From the NCBI GenBank assembly GCA_001839685.1, contig MLAK01000648.1, forward strand, positions 21,125 through 85,124: a stretch of DNA of 64,000 nucleotides. Reading direction: 5' to 3'. Below are positions 20,695 to 30,901 of the stretch, piece after piece. Each line of letters opens with the position of its first letter. The first letter of the stretch is position 1. A program made the position numbers and the translations under genes. This DNA comes from Tritrichomonas foetus. Lineage: Eukaryota > Parabasalia > Tritrichomonadida > Tritrichomonadidae. The notes under the pieces were generated by a model that worked only from the letters and a program-made list of their open reading frames with translations, ran no database searches and had not been told where the DNA came from.

Positions 20695-21777
20695 ATGCTT
20701 GCATTTTTTGCTATTTCATGTTTATCATCCAAGCTTGATCTCCCAATCCTGAGAAGGATTGCAGAGGATGAGCAGTGGCCTCCACTACGAGTTTACGTTT
20801 ATCCGAAAGAAAAATTTCCTTCACGATTATTAAAAGAAACAAATAATTTGCGTTTCTATCTCGAAGACAATCTTCCAGATCTAATCAAACAGAGTCCAAT
20901 ATACAGATCGAATCCAAACGACGCAGATCTTTACTTGGTTCCAATCCAACTTTCATCATTAAATATTTCCGAATTTTCCGAAGTTCTTTCAATTCTTTCA
21001 GAAATTGGACCTTACTACGACCAATACCATGGTGCAAACCACATTTTCCTTCACGCACAGTTTCCCACGAATCAAACGGCGATCAATGTAAATAATTTAT
21101 TATTACATCAAGGCCACATTTTCACCAGCGGGTTTAGAGTTGAAGGCCCATATGTAAAGACATGGGTTTATGCCAAAAATCTTCTTCTTCCAATGAAGCC
21201 ATTTACTAAAAAAGTTGATTTGTCAGAAAATAAAATAAATCAAATCGCTGTTGATATTTCGACAGATAAATGCACACCTGAGAATGCTGCTATTAGGAAG
21301 AATATTGCAGAAGTATTAAAAGGAAAAGACGGTTTTGTTTTTTCTGAAGATGAAAAAGAAACAATTTCGAATATCGAAAAATCTGCCTTCACGCTTGTGA
21401 CGGCTTGTGAAATGGACATGGCAACACAATTTTATGATGCTGTTAATGCACTTTCAGTTCCTATCGTTTTAAATAATGCGATGAGATATCCATTTGAAAG
21501 TGAACTGATCGACTACACAAAATTTGTTGTTCATCTTGAAGAAACAAAGCCAGAAAAAGTCATTGGAATTAATGACAAGCTTTGGAAGCACTTCAAGAAG
21601 ATGCAAGATAATATTTTAATCGCAAGAAAGATGTTTGAGTTCACTAAAAATGATGGTGAATATGTCTGGTCAATTTCATGGTCACTTTACATGAAACTTC
21701 TCGCATGGCTTCCAATTAGAAGGACAAAAATTATTGATAACGCTTTCAATGAACCAAACGTGTTTGTTGCCCGCTAA
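20695..21777 (+). CDS. Exostosin-family (GT47-like) glycosyltransferase
   Basis: This 360-residue protein begins with a short hydrophobic stretch (about residues 1-12), a possible signal peptide or anchor. It then shows the exostosin pattern: LRVYVYP near 35, RSNPNDADLYLVPI near 75, GPYYDQYHGANHIF near 105, and a C-terminal donor-site-like region with DAVNALSVPIVLNN and PFESELIDY near 248-280. Exostosin-type enzymes add sugars in the Golgi, here presumably to surface glycans. In the usual SxRxxDA motif the Ser/Arg are replaced (ATQFYDA, residues 243-249), so activity is uncertain. The frame is open to a GTG at 20656; the ATG at 20695 is the first and directly precedes the hydrophobic stretch. 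Family call is good, substrate unknown. Confidence 0.75.
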   Translation: MLAFFAISCLSSKLDLPILRRIAEDEQWPPLRVYVYPKEKFPSRLLKETNNLRFYLEDNLPDLIKQSPIYRSNPNDADLYLVPIQLSSLNISEFSEVLSILSEIGPYYDQYHGANHIFLHAQFPTNQTAINVNNLLLHQGHIFTSGFRVEGPYVKTWVYAKNLLLPMKPFTKKVDLSENKINQIAVDISTDKCTPENAAIRKNIAEVLKGKDGFVFSEDEKETISNIEKSAFTLVTACEMDMATQFYDAVNALSVPIVLNNAMRYPFESELIDYTKFVVHLEETKPEKVIGINDKLWKHFKKMQDNILIARKMFEFTKNDGEYVWSISWSLYMKLLAWLPIRRTKIIDNAFNEPNVFVAR

Positions 21778-23150
21778 AACTTTAATGAAAGAAATCCAAT
21801 ATGTGACATATTTTGTAATGCAATGAATTCTGAGTTTATTTTATAAAGATAAATATTTTTAATAATTTTTTTGACTTGTTCGTTTTTAACACTCCATGAA
21901 TAGTTCCATTAGCATTTTTTCGCATTTCTTTCTTTTTGAAGCTTTGTTAAACCTTATTCCAAGAGTGTTGGTGAATATGACAATAATTTTCGGTGAAAAA
22001 ATGAAAGTAATAAACTTTACTCCTTATGCATCACAATATTTGTTTATTATAAAAATGAAATTAGATGTATTCTGTCAAATTGGTGAGAAATGGTAAGTGA
22101 GATCGAAAACAAAATCTTTCACCCTAAGAAACTTTTTCATAACTTATCTCAATAATATATATTCTGCCAATATATTCTATTGAACAATGTATATCATAGT
22201 ATCATTAGTATATATGCTTATCAGAAAAACTATACATTGAATATACATTATATATATACGTCAATATAGATTGATTTTCAAGATAAATTAGAGATGGAAA
22301 ATTACGTTAGATACTGAGAATAGAAAAATTCAATGTGAGACTCTCAAAATAATTCAATGAAAAACTCAATCTCAAATTCATGCAAGACTCATGAAAAAAG
22401 ACCAGATCGAACGATATTCACATAATAACTAGATATTTGGAAGTTGAAAGGTAGGAATAATGAAAAAAAGCAATTTTTCTGGCAATTATTTTCGAGAGAT
22501 ATCATCAAAACATTAAATTTTTGACAAAAGTTCACTACAGAGTCTGCAAAAACCGTTCAGTACATAGATAAATGAGACTGTCAGGCAAATCACTCAAATT
22601 TTGATGTGATGTGAATTAGATTGACAGTGATTATTTTTACATCAGCTTTTGTGGGCTGAAGACCACTCTAATATTCAAAGTGAAAAAGGAGCTAAAACTT
22701 TTTCAAATGCTTAACTATTGAATTTACATCTTGCCTTCGGAAAGCATTAAATCATTTAACATTAGAAACTCAGCAAAAAAAAGTTGCAGGAGTCAAGTTC
22801 TTTTAGCGAAATCGTCACTTCACTTTCAAAAATAAATTGAGATTTTGTGAATCAATCTTTATATCCCAAAGTTCGATAACTTAGGATAGTCTCTTGAGCT
22901 TTTAATTATTTGATATTTATTTCAGGAAGCATGTTAAATACGATTTGAAAAGGAAAGATTTTGTTTTCCTTAACTTTTTTGGAAAGGAAAACTTTTTCAG
23001 ATATGATTCAAAAAACTAATGCATTAATATTTTGTGTTCCTTTTGATCGTTATCGATCAAAATGTATTCGATTTTGATATCATCATCTATCAATTTTTGA
23101 GATAACTGTGAAAATTGAAAAATGATGATATCATCAAAATTATTTCTTGT
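21778..23150. other. Long intergenic region
   Basis: AT-rich spacer between two plus-strand genes, with TATA-type low-complexity DNA around 22155-22265. A 66-residue open frame at 21896-22096 has no recognisable content. Two TCA triplets at 23131-23136 lie 15-18 nt before the next ATG and could mark its initiator. Confidence 0.5.
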
Positions 23151-24209
23151 ATGCATCGAGTGTGTGTAGTAGGATCAGGAAACTTCGGATCTACAATGGC
23201 GAAAGTAATTGCCGAAAATATTGTTGCCAAGGACTTAAAAGATTTTGAAAAAGAAGTTCGAATGTTTGTGTATGATGAGCTCATTGATGGAGAATCAATT
23301 GTTGATATAATCAACAAGAAACATGAAAATGTAAAATATTTAGCAGGTATCAAACTCCCAGAAAATATTGTTGCTTATCGCGATCTTGGAGAAGCATGTA
23401 CAGATTGTGATTATTTAGTATTTGTTACACCACATCAATTTATTACATCTCTTCTTCCACAAATGGTTGGTAAATTCCGGAAAGATGCCACTGGCATCTC
23501 ATTGATTAAAGGTGTTTATGTAAATGACAACAAAATCGAGTTAATGACAGAACTTATATCAGATTATTTACATATTCCGTGTGGTGGATTGATGGGCGCC
23601 AATATTGCAATGAATGTTGCAAAACAAGAATTCTCAGAAACAACAATCGGATTTTCCGAACCCGAGCTTGGGGAAAAATGGTATCCACTTTTCCATAATA
23701 GATATCTTCGAGTTAAAGTAATTCGTGATGTTTACCTTCAACAACTTTGTGGAACATTGAAGAATGTTATTGCGCTCGGTGGTGGTTTTATTGATGGAAT
23801 GGGCTATGGGCAAAACACTAAAGCTGCTATTCTCAGAATTGGTCTTGAAGAAATGTATGAATTTGCACGATGGTATTATCCAGCTAAAAATTGCCAGTCT
23901 TTAACTTTAATTGAAACTTGTGGAATTGGAGATTTGATTGCAACTTCATACGGTGGAAGAAATCATCGATGTGCTTTAGAATTCGCTAAAACAGGCAAAG
24001 ATTTTGAGGTAATTGAAGCAGAACTCTTAAAAGGACAGAAATTACAAGGGACTTTATCAGCGAAAGAAATATATCAATTATTGAAAGCAAGACATGCTAC
24101 CAAAAAATTCCCACTTTTCACGACAATTTATCTAATTTGCAACAAACAAGTTCCGTTGGAAACAATTTTTGATTATGATGGAAGTCATTTAGATATTGAG
24201 GAGGAATAA
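23151..24209 (+). CDS. GPD1: Glycerol-3-phosphate dehydrogenase, NAD-dependent
   Basis: This 352-residue protein is a full-length GPD1-type enzyme, reducing dihydroxyacetone phosphate to glycerol 3-phosphate with NADH. It shows the NAD-binding GSGNFGS near residue 8, the LMGANIA block near 145, the catalytic-lysine block CGTLKNVIALGGGF near 200, NTKAAILRIGL near 223, ETCGIGDLIATSYGGRN near 248, and LLKGQKLQG near 285. In trichomonads this enzyme feeds glycerol production and redox balance in the cytosol. There is no obvious hydrogenosomal presequence: the protein starts at once with the Rossmann strand (MHRVCVV). The frame is open to a TTG at 23115, and an out-of-frame ATG pair lies at 23122-23127. 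A short leader starting near 23133-23136 would avoid both. Confidence 0.95.
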   Translation: MHRVCVVGSGNFGSTMAKVIAENIVAKDLKDFEKEVRMFVYDELIDGESIVDIINKKHENVKYLAGIKLPENIVAYRDLGEACTDCDYLVFVTPHQFITSLLPQMVGKFRKDATGISLIKGVYVNDNKIELMTELISDYLHIPCGGLMGANIAMNVAKQEFSETTIGFSEPELGEKWYPLFHNRYLRVKVIRDVYLQQLCGTLKNVIALGGGFIDGMGYGQNTKAAILRIGLEEMYEFARWYYPAKNCQSLTLIETCGIGDLIATSYGGRNHRCALEFAKTGKDFEVIEAELLKGQKLQGTLSAKEIYQLLKARHATKKFPLFTTIYLICNKQVPLETIFDYDGSHLDIEEE

Positions 24210-24589
24210 TTAACAAATAATCATAAATTTTGAATTTATTATTTATGAAAATTTAGTATCATAAAAAAAAAATAAATAAAAATCGTAGACCAAAAAAAAT
24301 ATGATTTGATTTAATATTTATAGAACATCTAATATATATTTTTGAAAGTATTATCATCATGGATTAACTTGTTAAAGTTCGCATATGTCAGTTTTATTTT
24401 GATTCTAATACTTTTTATTTTATTTTATTTTATATTAAATTTAAAACATTAAACAAGGAATATATTTAACATTTCACAAAAGATTCGTAGGAATAAAAAC
24501 ATCCTAATAATAATATTATACTGCATTATAATTATATATTGAATCTATCAATTTCAATTATATGATAAAAGGGGTAAAAATGAATTGGC
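24210..24589. other. Convergent intergenic region
   Basis: 3' regions of GPD1 (plus) and the CHD remodeller (minus). A-rich runs lie near 24264-24300 and a TTTTA pentamer repeat at about 24410-24433. No gene. Confidence 0.5.
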
Positions 24590-27500
24590 TCATTCATCGT
24601 CTAGTTCGAAATCTTCATTATCATCGTCATCATTGTTTTCATCATTATATGATTGATTATCGATGTCTAGTTCATCATCTTCATCTTCATCATTGTCAAC
24701 TTCAAAATCATCAGAATCATAGTGATATTGAGATTTTGGACGTTGCCTTCGAGAATTGTCAATCTTTTTGGGTTTATGTTCTTCAAAATCATCTAAATCA
24801 AGGTCAAAATCTCGATCATCCATTTCATGGAAACTTGGTTGGTTAGATTTAGAAGCGTGTGTAGATCTTGTTTGTCTTGCATGTGGCTTCGATACTTTTG
24901 TTGATTTTGAGTGTGATGATGATGATTTCTTTGGTGATGGAGGTGGTTTCTTTCTTGGCGGTTGTCCCATTTCAAAACTGAGTTTTTGGGTTGTTTTTGG
25001 TAAAGCAAAAGTTACTGTTCCATCATCGGGTGCAAAAGATTCGCTTGTTCCTTTAAGATAAGATATAAGTTCATCTTCACTGAAGAGATAATCAGGAAGA
25101 TTTGAAGTAGCCAAATTTCTTCTCTTCTTCTCACCAGTGATGTATTCACGATCAGATTTTGAAACAAATTTACTAAAACCAAATCTTCTATCAATTAGTA
25201 AATCTGTCATTGAATCAATGCCGTATTGAAGAAGGAGTTCTAAAAAGTTTTTAGTATGATAATCACCCCAAGTTTCAGTCTCAGGTACATCTGGCATAGA
25301 TGCAACTTTCTTCTCAATTAAACCAATTAATTCCATTCTAAATGCAATTTCTTCGCAATCTCTCACTAAAATGGTGACCCATGAAGAAAATCCTTTTGAA
25401 TTTTGAAGTATTTTTGGTGCAGCTTTCATTACATGCATGTCTTTAGGAATAATAATTGAACCTTTAACTCTTTTATCAAGCATTTTCTTTAATCTGTATG
25501 TGAATGAACGAATTTCATATGTGGATTTACTTAATATGGTGGTTTTAGCGTGGAAATTAACCATGTCGTTTGGATCATATTTGAAATTCTTAATTACTGC
25601 TAATAAGCAGTTATATTCAATTGATGACCACCATGGGAATTTCATGGCATAATCATCAAGTTGTGCTGTTATAATATCTGATCTCATTTTATTTATAATA
25701 GCTTGAACACGAAGATCAAATGGATCAAATTCACCATTGCCCATAATTGCTTCATAAAGCTCTTCATCTGAATCAGTAACAGGTGGAGACAAAGCATTAA
25801 TATCAAAAGTGTCCTTATGATTGAAACTGCACCAACTTTGTGCAATTAATCTCATTTCAATGATTGACAAGAATAAAAATGCATTTTCTTTCAATTCATC
25901 ACGAAGACGTTTGCAAGAATCAACTTCTAATGCATAATCATGGTATTCTGGAAACACTTGAGCCCAAGCATGTTTATTTGAGCATAAAAGCATTTCGAAT
26001 TCAAAATCAGGTTCTTCAAGAAGTACTTTGGATACCAAAACAGGCAAATAAGTGATATTCGTAGGTTGCATTGCACGGAATGCAAAAATTGTTAAACAAA
26101 CGCAAAATCTTCGAATTTGTTCTGTACTATGTTCGTTTAATTCATTAGAAATAAGCGCCCATTCACCATATCCGTATTTTTGAAGAAGATCATAAACTTT
26201 CATTGATGTATCATAATCAAGAAGAAGATCTCTTGATCGGCTGTGCTTTGTACGACGCGTGCTTGCTTCAAGAGAAACAGGATACATAGAGATAAAGTGA
26301 TCGTCATCCATTCCATTTGAAAAACTGATTTCTTCTTTGAGTGGTTGTTCCAATGCACTCAGGCAGTCAAGTGAGAAATCATGAACAACAGTTGAAACAC
26401 TTTGCAAAGTATTATTAAGTGACATCATTTTATTGACTGGAACAGATTCAATGATTGGTGGTTTATCAACTTTGGGTAAATCTTCTTTTTGATATTGAAT
26501 ATCTTCAAGTGATTTTGTACCAAGAAGTGTTAACCATAAGCCAAGCTTACGCTGTGCTCGAACAAACATGTCGTGTTCATATGTTTGGTAAGTAATTAAA
26601 CGTAAAACATCCACTTTTTGTGTTTGACCAATTCTATGGCATCTTGCTTGAGCTTGAAGATCATTTTGTGGGTTCCAATCTGGATCGAAAATAATAGCGG
26701 TGTTTGCAACAGTTAAGTTGAGGCCTTCTGAACCTGCTCTTGTTGATATTAAGAAAATGAATGATTTTGAATCTTCAGCTGAAAATCGTTCAATTGCAGA
26801 AGTTTTATCGGAATCACTCATTGAACCAATAAGTAGTTCTGTTAAATAACCACGAAGTGTGCAAAATTCATTGAGAAGTCTAAGAAGTTCAACACGCTGA
26901 CTGAAAATTAAGACACGATGACCTTCACGTTTCAAAACAATGAGAAGTCGGTCTAACCATTGGAATTTAGCAGAACAGTGTAAAAGCAAATCGAGACGTT
27001 TCAATTTTAGCTTTTTGGTATAGAATTCTTCTGCTTCTGGAAGAAGGAATGGATGAGAGCAAATTTTCAGGATTGCATTTCCTTCATTTGAAGCATCCAT
27101 TTCTTCTTCAGATGTTTGAATTCCTTTCAGTCTCCAAAGTTTATGAAGTTTGGTAAGTCGAATCAAATCACGTTGAACTTGTGTTAAGTAAACAAAAGCA
27201 ACGCGTTCGTCCTTTGGTGCAATTGAATGCTCAACATCTTGAAGTGATCTTCTAAGTAAATGAGGCTGAATTAAATTTCTTGTTTCAACAACTTGCTCAG
27301 AAGTCATATCAACTAAATCATTTTCTAGGAACTCTGGATCTTCATCGAATTGTTCAGGAGAAATAAAACGAAGAAGAGCCCATAGTTCTCTTAATGAATT
27401 TTGAATTGGTGTGCCTGTAAGGATAATTCTATGAAGGGAATTGACAGATGACATTGCATTGTTTTTCTTTCCTTGAGAATTTTTAATACGATGACCTTCA

Positions 27501-29779
27501 TCAACAACAAGAACTTGCCAATTAATTGTCTGAATAAACTCGACATCTTTAAGTAAAACATCGTAAGAAACAAGAAAGATATGGAAAGAATATGTATCTG
27601 GGATCGGATTTCCAAGTTCATCAAGGGCTGAGAATTGATGCTTTCTCATGATTTGACGTTGTGTTGGTCCAGAATGATATGGTAAATATGATAAGTCAGT
27701 CCATTTTTCAATTTCATCGCACCATTGTTTGAATGTGTTTGTTCTCACTGCAATTAAATAAGGACCTTTCCAATCAGTATTTTTATTGAGATATGATAAA
27801 AATGATAATAATTGAATTGTTTTTCCAAGACCCATTTCATCTGCCAAAATAGAACCATGTCCATCTTTCCAACATGAAATTAGCCATTTAAGACCATCAA
27901 CTTGATAAGGTCTCATTGAGCTTTCACTTGTTTCAATTGTATGGATATCTGGTTCTGGGAGTTCATAAGTTGGAAGTTCAGGATCATTCGCATCTACTCT
28001 TACACGTGAATCAAAATATTTTTTAATAACTTTATCATCTGGTATATCCCAGTAGAAAAGAATTGTGTTATCATAAGCAAACCTGAAAAGTAATTCTGGT
28101 TTATCTTCAGGTTTGTCACGACGATGAGCAACGGGATACAAATAATCAGAACCTTCTGGAATATCTTCAAGTCCGTATGGAGCTGATCTAAAGCGTTCAA
28201 GATGACCTTTAGCATTTGGAATAACTACAACTAAACATTCAGGAACCCAGTGACAAATTGCTGGATTATCTGCTTGTTGGAATCTCACCAAGTATTCAAG
28301 GCCGCCATCTTTAACACGTGACATATAAATATGTTCTAAAAGATCTTCAGATACCATTCCAGGTGCTTCAATATCAGGAATATCTTCTTCTTCAATTGCA
28401 AAATATGGATCAGATTCATCGTGTGCTTTTTTATGTTCTCTTCCAGTTGTTCTTCGTTTAAAGTTTGCATCTGGAACATAATCGTCGGGATAACTTTCGA
28501 AATCAGTTTCATCTGAAGATGATGAAAACTCAGCCTCTTCTGATGATGGAAGATCAACAACTTCTTCATCATCATTGTCATCAGTAATAAAATTATCACC
28601 TGTAGCAACTGTGCTTTTTGGTCGGCCAAGCTGAGCTGATTTCCGAAGGAGAAATTGATTATACATTTGGTTAAATTGATTATTTGGGAATTGTGATGCT
28701 TGAATTCTTTTGAATAAATTCATAATCATTGCTTGATTTGGCGGAAATGGCATTCCTGGCATTCCCGGCATTCCCATTTGTGGGAAAGGCATTGGCATTG
28801 GCATTCCCTGCATTGGCATTTGTTGTGGTTTTATTGGGCTGCTCATAAGATTTGGCATTCCAGGTCTTGGATTTGGCATTTGGCCATTCATTTGGTTTTG
28901 CATTTGATTTTGCATCATTTGATGTTGCATTGACTGGCTATTCATCATTTGCATCATCATTTGTTGATTCATTTGCTGATTCATTTGATTATTCATTTGA
29001 TTATTCATTTGCTGATTCATTTGATTATTCATTTGTTGATTCATTTGATTATTCTGTGAGCTTGAATTCATTTGATTAGGAATTGAAGTTGACATTTGAG
29101 CCGATTGTTGAATTTGTGGTTGGTGCATGTTTTGAAACTGTTGTTGTGACATTTGCGAATATTGCTGTTGGATATTTGGCATTGTCATCCTTTGATTAAT
29201 TTGTGGTGAATTGCTGACGGAGGTAGCATTTTTATTAATCATTCCTGACATTCCAATGCCGGCAGAACCATTTAAAGTATTCAAATTATTCATCGATCCA
29301 AAAGAATTATTTTGATTCAAATTATTCATGCTATTGTTTGCGCTACTGTTCATATTTAAAAGTGTTGGCTGTTGCTGAAAATTAGAGCACAGTCCCGTTT
29401 GATTTGGCATTGATAAGTCAGGCATAGAGTTATATGATGGTCCTGTGGCTGGTTTTGACATTTGTGGAACTTGATCCAAAAGTGGCGGAGATGAAGAATG
29501 AGGCGTCGGCTTTTGGTGAGGAGGAGGAGTTGGGGAATTCAAATTATTCATCGAATTATTTGACTGGTCGTTTTGTTGATTCGATAGCAAGGATGTAATG
29601 TCATGCGTACTTGGCTGTTGCACTTGTGGAATACTTGGCATCATCCGAGTTTGATTAGAATTAAAGTTATTATTGAATATATTTGAATCGACATCTGAAA
29701 AGATCGAATTTCCTGAAGACTGCATCATTGGGTCACTTGAGAAGAAACTGTGATTAATTGGAGGTTGATTGTTCGCCAT
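24590..29779 (-). CDS. CHD-type SNF2 chromatin remodeller
   Basis: This 1729-residue nuclear ATPase has a Met/Asn/Gln-rich low-complexity N-terminus (about 1-390), an acidic stretch and chromodomain-like sequence at about 480-600, then a complete SNF2 helicase core. Core motifs are ADEMGLGKT near 645-655, VVDEGHRIKN near 758, LTGTPIQNS near 786, STRAGSEGLNL near 1010 and ARCHRIGQT near 1046. A SANT-like segment follows near 1190-1225 (YGYGEWALISNELN). The C-terminus is basic then very acidic. The chromodomain plus SNF2 plus SANT order fits the CHD family (CHD1/2-like or a trichomonad branch), which slides nucleosomes using ATP. All helicase motifs look intact. The chromodomains are divergent, so subfamily is not certain. 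Confidence 0.88.
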   Translation of the reverse strand: MANNQPPINHSFFSSDPMMQSSGNSIFSDVDSNIFNNNFNSNQTRMMPSIPQVQQPSTHDITSLLSNQQNDQSNNSMNNLNSPTPPPHQKPTPHSSSPPLLDQVPQMSKPATGPSYNSMPDLSMPNQTGLCSNFQQQPTLLNMNSSANNSMNNLNQNNSFGSMNNLNTLNGSAGIGMSGMINKNATSVSNSPQINQRMTMPNIQQQYSQMSQQQFQNMHQPQIQQSAQMSTSIPNQMNSSSQNNQMNQQMNNQMNQQMNNQMNNQMNQQMNQQMMMQMMNSQSMQHQMMQNQMQNQMNGQMPNPRPGMPNLMSSPIKPQQMPMQGMPMPMPFPQMGMPGMPGMPFPPNQAMIMNLFKRIQASQFPNNQFNQMYNQFLLRKSAQLGRPKSTVATGDNFITDDNDDEEVVDLPSSEEAEFSSSSDETDFESYPDDYVPDANFKRRTTGREHKKAHDESDPYFAIEEEDIPDIEAPGMVSEDLLEHIYMSRVKDGGLEYLVRFQQADNPAICHWVPECLVVVIPNAKGHLERFRSAPYGLEDIPEGSDYLYPVAHRRDKPEDKPELLFRFAYDNTILFYWDIPDDKVIKKYFDSRVRVDANDPELPTYELPEPDIHTIETSESSMRPYQVDGLKWLISCWKDGHGSILADEMGLGKTIQLLSFLSYLNKNTDWKGPYLIAVRTNTFKQWCDEIEKWTDLSYLPYHSGPTQRQIMRKHQFSALDELGNPIPDTYSFHIFLVSYDVLLKDVEFIQTINWQVLVVDEGHRIKNSQGKKNNAMSSVNSLHRIILTGTPIQNSLRELWALLRFISPEQFDEDPEFLENDLVDMTSEQVVETRNLIQPHLLRRSLQDVEHSIAPKDERVAFVYLTQVQRDLIRLTKLHKLWRLKGIQTSEEEMDASNEGNAILKICSHPFLLPEAEEFYTKKLKLKRLDLLLHCSAKFQWLDRLLIVLKREGHRVLIFSQRVELLRLLNEFCTLRGYLTELLIGSMSDSDKTSAIERFSAEDSKSFIFLISTRAGSEGLNLTVANTAIIFDPDWNPQNDLQAQARCHRIGQTQKVDVLRLITYQTYEHDMFVRAQRKLGLWLTLLGTKSLEDIQYQKEDLPKVDKPPIIESVPVNKMMSLNNTLQSVSTVVHDFSLDCLSALEQPLKEEISFSNGMDDDHFISMYPVSLEASTRRTKHSRSRDLLLDYDTSMKVYDLLQKYGYGEWALISNELNEHSTEQIRRFCVCLTIFAFRAMQPTNITYLPVLVSKVLLEEPDFEFEMLLCSNKHAWAQVFPEYHDYALEVDSCKRLRDELKENAFLFLSIIEMRLIAQSWCSFNHKDTFDINALSPPVTDSDEELYEAIMGNGEFDPFDLRVQAIINKMRSDIITAQLDDYAMKFPWWSSIEYNCLLAVIKNFKYDPNDMVNFHAKTTILSKSTYEIRSFTYRLKKMLDKRVKGSIIIPKDMHVMKAAPKILQNSKGFSSWVTILVRDCEEIAFRMELIGLIEKKVASMPDVPETETWGDYHTKNFLELLLQYGIDSMTDLLIDRRFGFSKFVSKSDREYITGEKKRRNLATSNLPDYLFSEDELISYLKGTSESFAPDDGTVTFALPKTTQKLSFEMGQPPRKKPPPSPKKSSSSHSKSTKVSKPHARQTRSTHASKSNQPSFHEMDDRDFDLDLDDFEEHKPKKIDNSRRQRPKSQYHYDSDDFEVDNDEDEDDELDIDNQSYNDENNDDDDNEDFELDDE
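28960..29060 (-). repeat. Met/Asn/Gln low-complexity coding repeat
   Basis: Imperfect tandem units of about 12-24 nt (CATTTGATTATT / CATTTGTTGATT on the plus strand) encode NQMNNQM-type repeats within the CHD N-terminus. Likely length-variable and prion-like in composition. Confidence 0.75.
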
Positions 29780-30901
29780 TAATAACGTCTGCAGGAAGTT
29801 CTTTTTTTAACCGTGGGAGTCATTCAAAAAGTTGAGTGAGACCGAAATTATCCCGCCAAATTTTTTCGGATCTTCATATCGGTAAAAAATCTCTTGATTT
29901 TTCTTGAGCGAAAATTATTTATTATTAAAAACTAGTTCATGAATTATAAAAGGAAAATTTTTTTCTTTCACTAAAGGTCTTTTATTATAAACGGCATTTT
30001 ACTCAAATTTGAAAAAAAAAGCATTGAACAAATGTTTCAATATCCCCTCTTTCAAAAAATCAACCTTTGTAATACAATTTTATTGACCACTATCTTTCAA
30101 TTTTTCTATTGAAATTCAAAAATAAAATCATAATGAAAATATACTTATTCAGCAAATGGCATGGTTATTGAACTTCCAAACATTCCACTAAATATATAAG
30201 GGTAGAAATGAGTTAATATTCACACCATGGGAAATTGTTTTTACATTTTCGAAAAAACTCGATCATGAGCCCGATATGTTTGAATTTATATTTTTGTTAC
30301 ATAATTCAATATTGGTGTCTGAAATGGGGTGCCCCAGAATAAACTATTCAAAAAATTATGACTCATTCAAAAGATTACATTTTGCTTGAAAGATATCGCT
30401 TAATTTGAATTTTTTAGTGCACGAATTCAATAAGATCGAAATAATACATAATTTCGAGAAATTTTTTTTAAAAAAAAAAAGATCAGAATTGACAATAATT
30501 ATGATTTGATGGCTTGAAATTATCTCCCAATCATATAAATGTGCGTAAATGTCGACTTGGATATATTTTTATGAACTATTTTTTCAAATATAAAACACTA
30601 TACATTAGATTTAGTTTTTAATCTAAATTTGTGAATATCTATAAAATACAAGAATTTCATGGTATGTATTCAACATATTTACGAAATACAAATAAGTATA
30701 GACTCCTTAATACCATCAAAATGAAATTTGAAATTATCAATCCATTTCCAATTTGCTCACACCAAGTGAACGATGATAAGTAATGTTGTAAAATATTAAC
30801 AAACTTAAAACAAACACAAAACAATTAATATAATAAAGACCATTACAGCAAAAAATGTAAATTTGAAAAATCGAAAAACCATGTTTTATTTTTACATTTT
30901 C
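29780..30901. other. Intergenic region
   Basis: AT-rich spacer between two minus-strand genes. No open frame or repeat worth calling; an A/T homopolymer pair lies at about 30463-30480. Confidence 0.5.
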
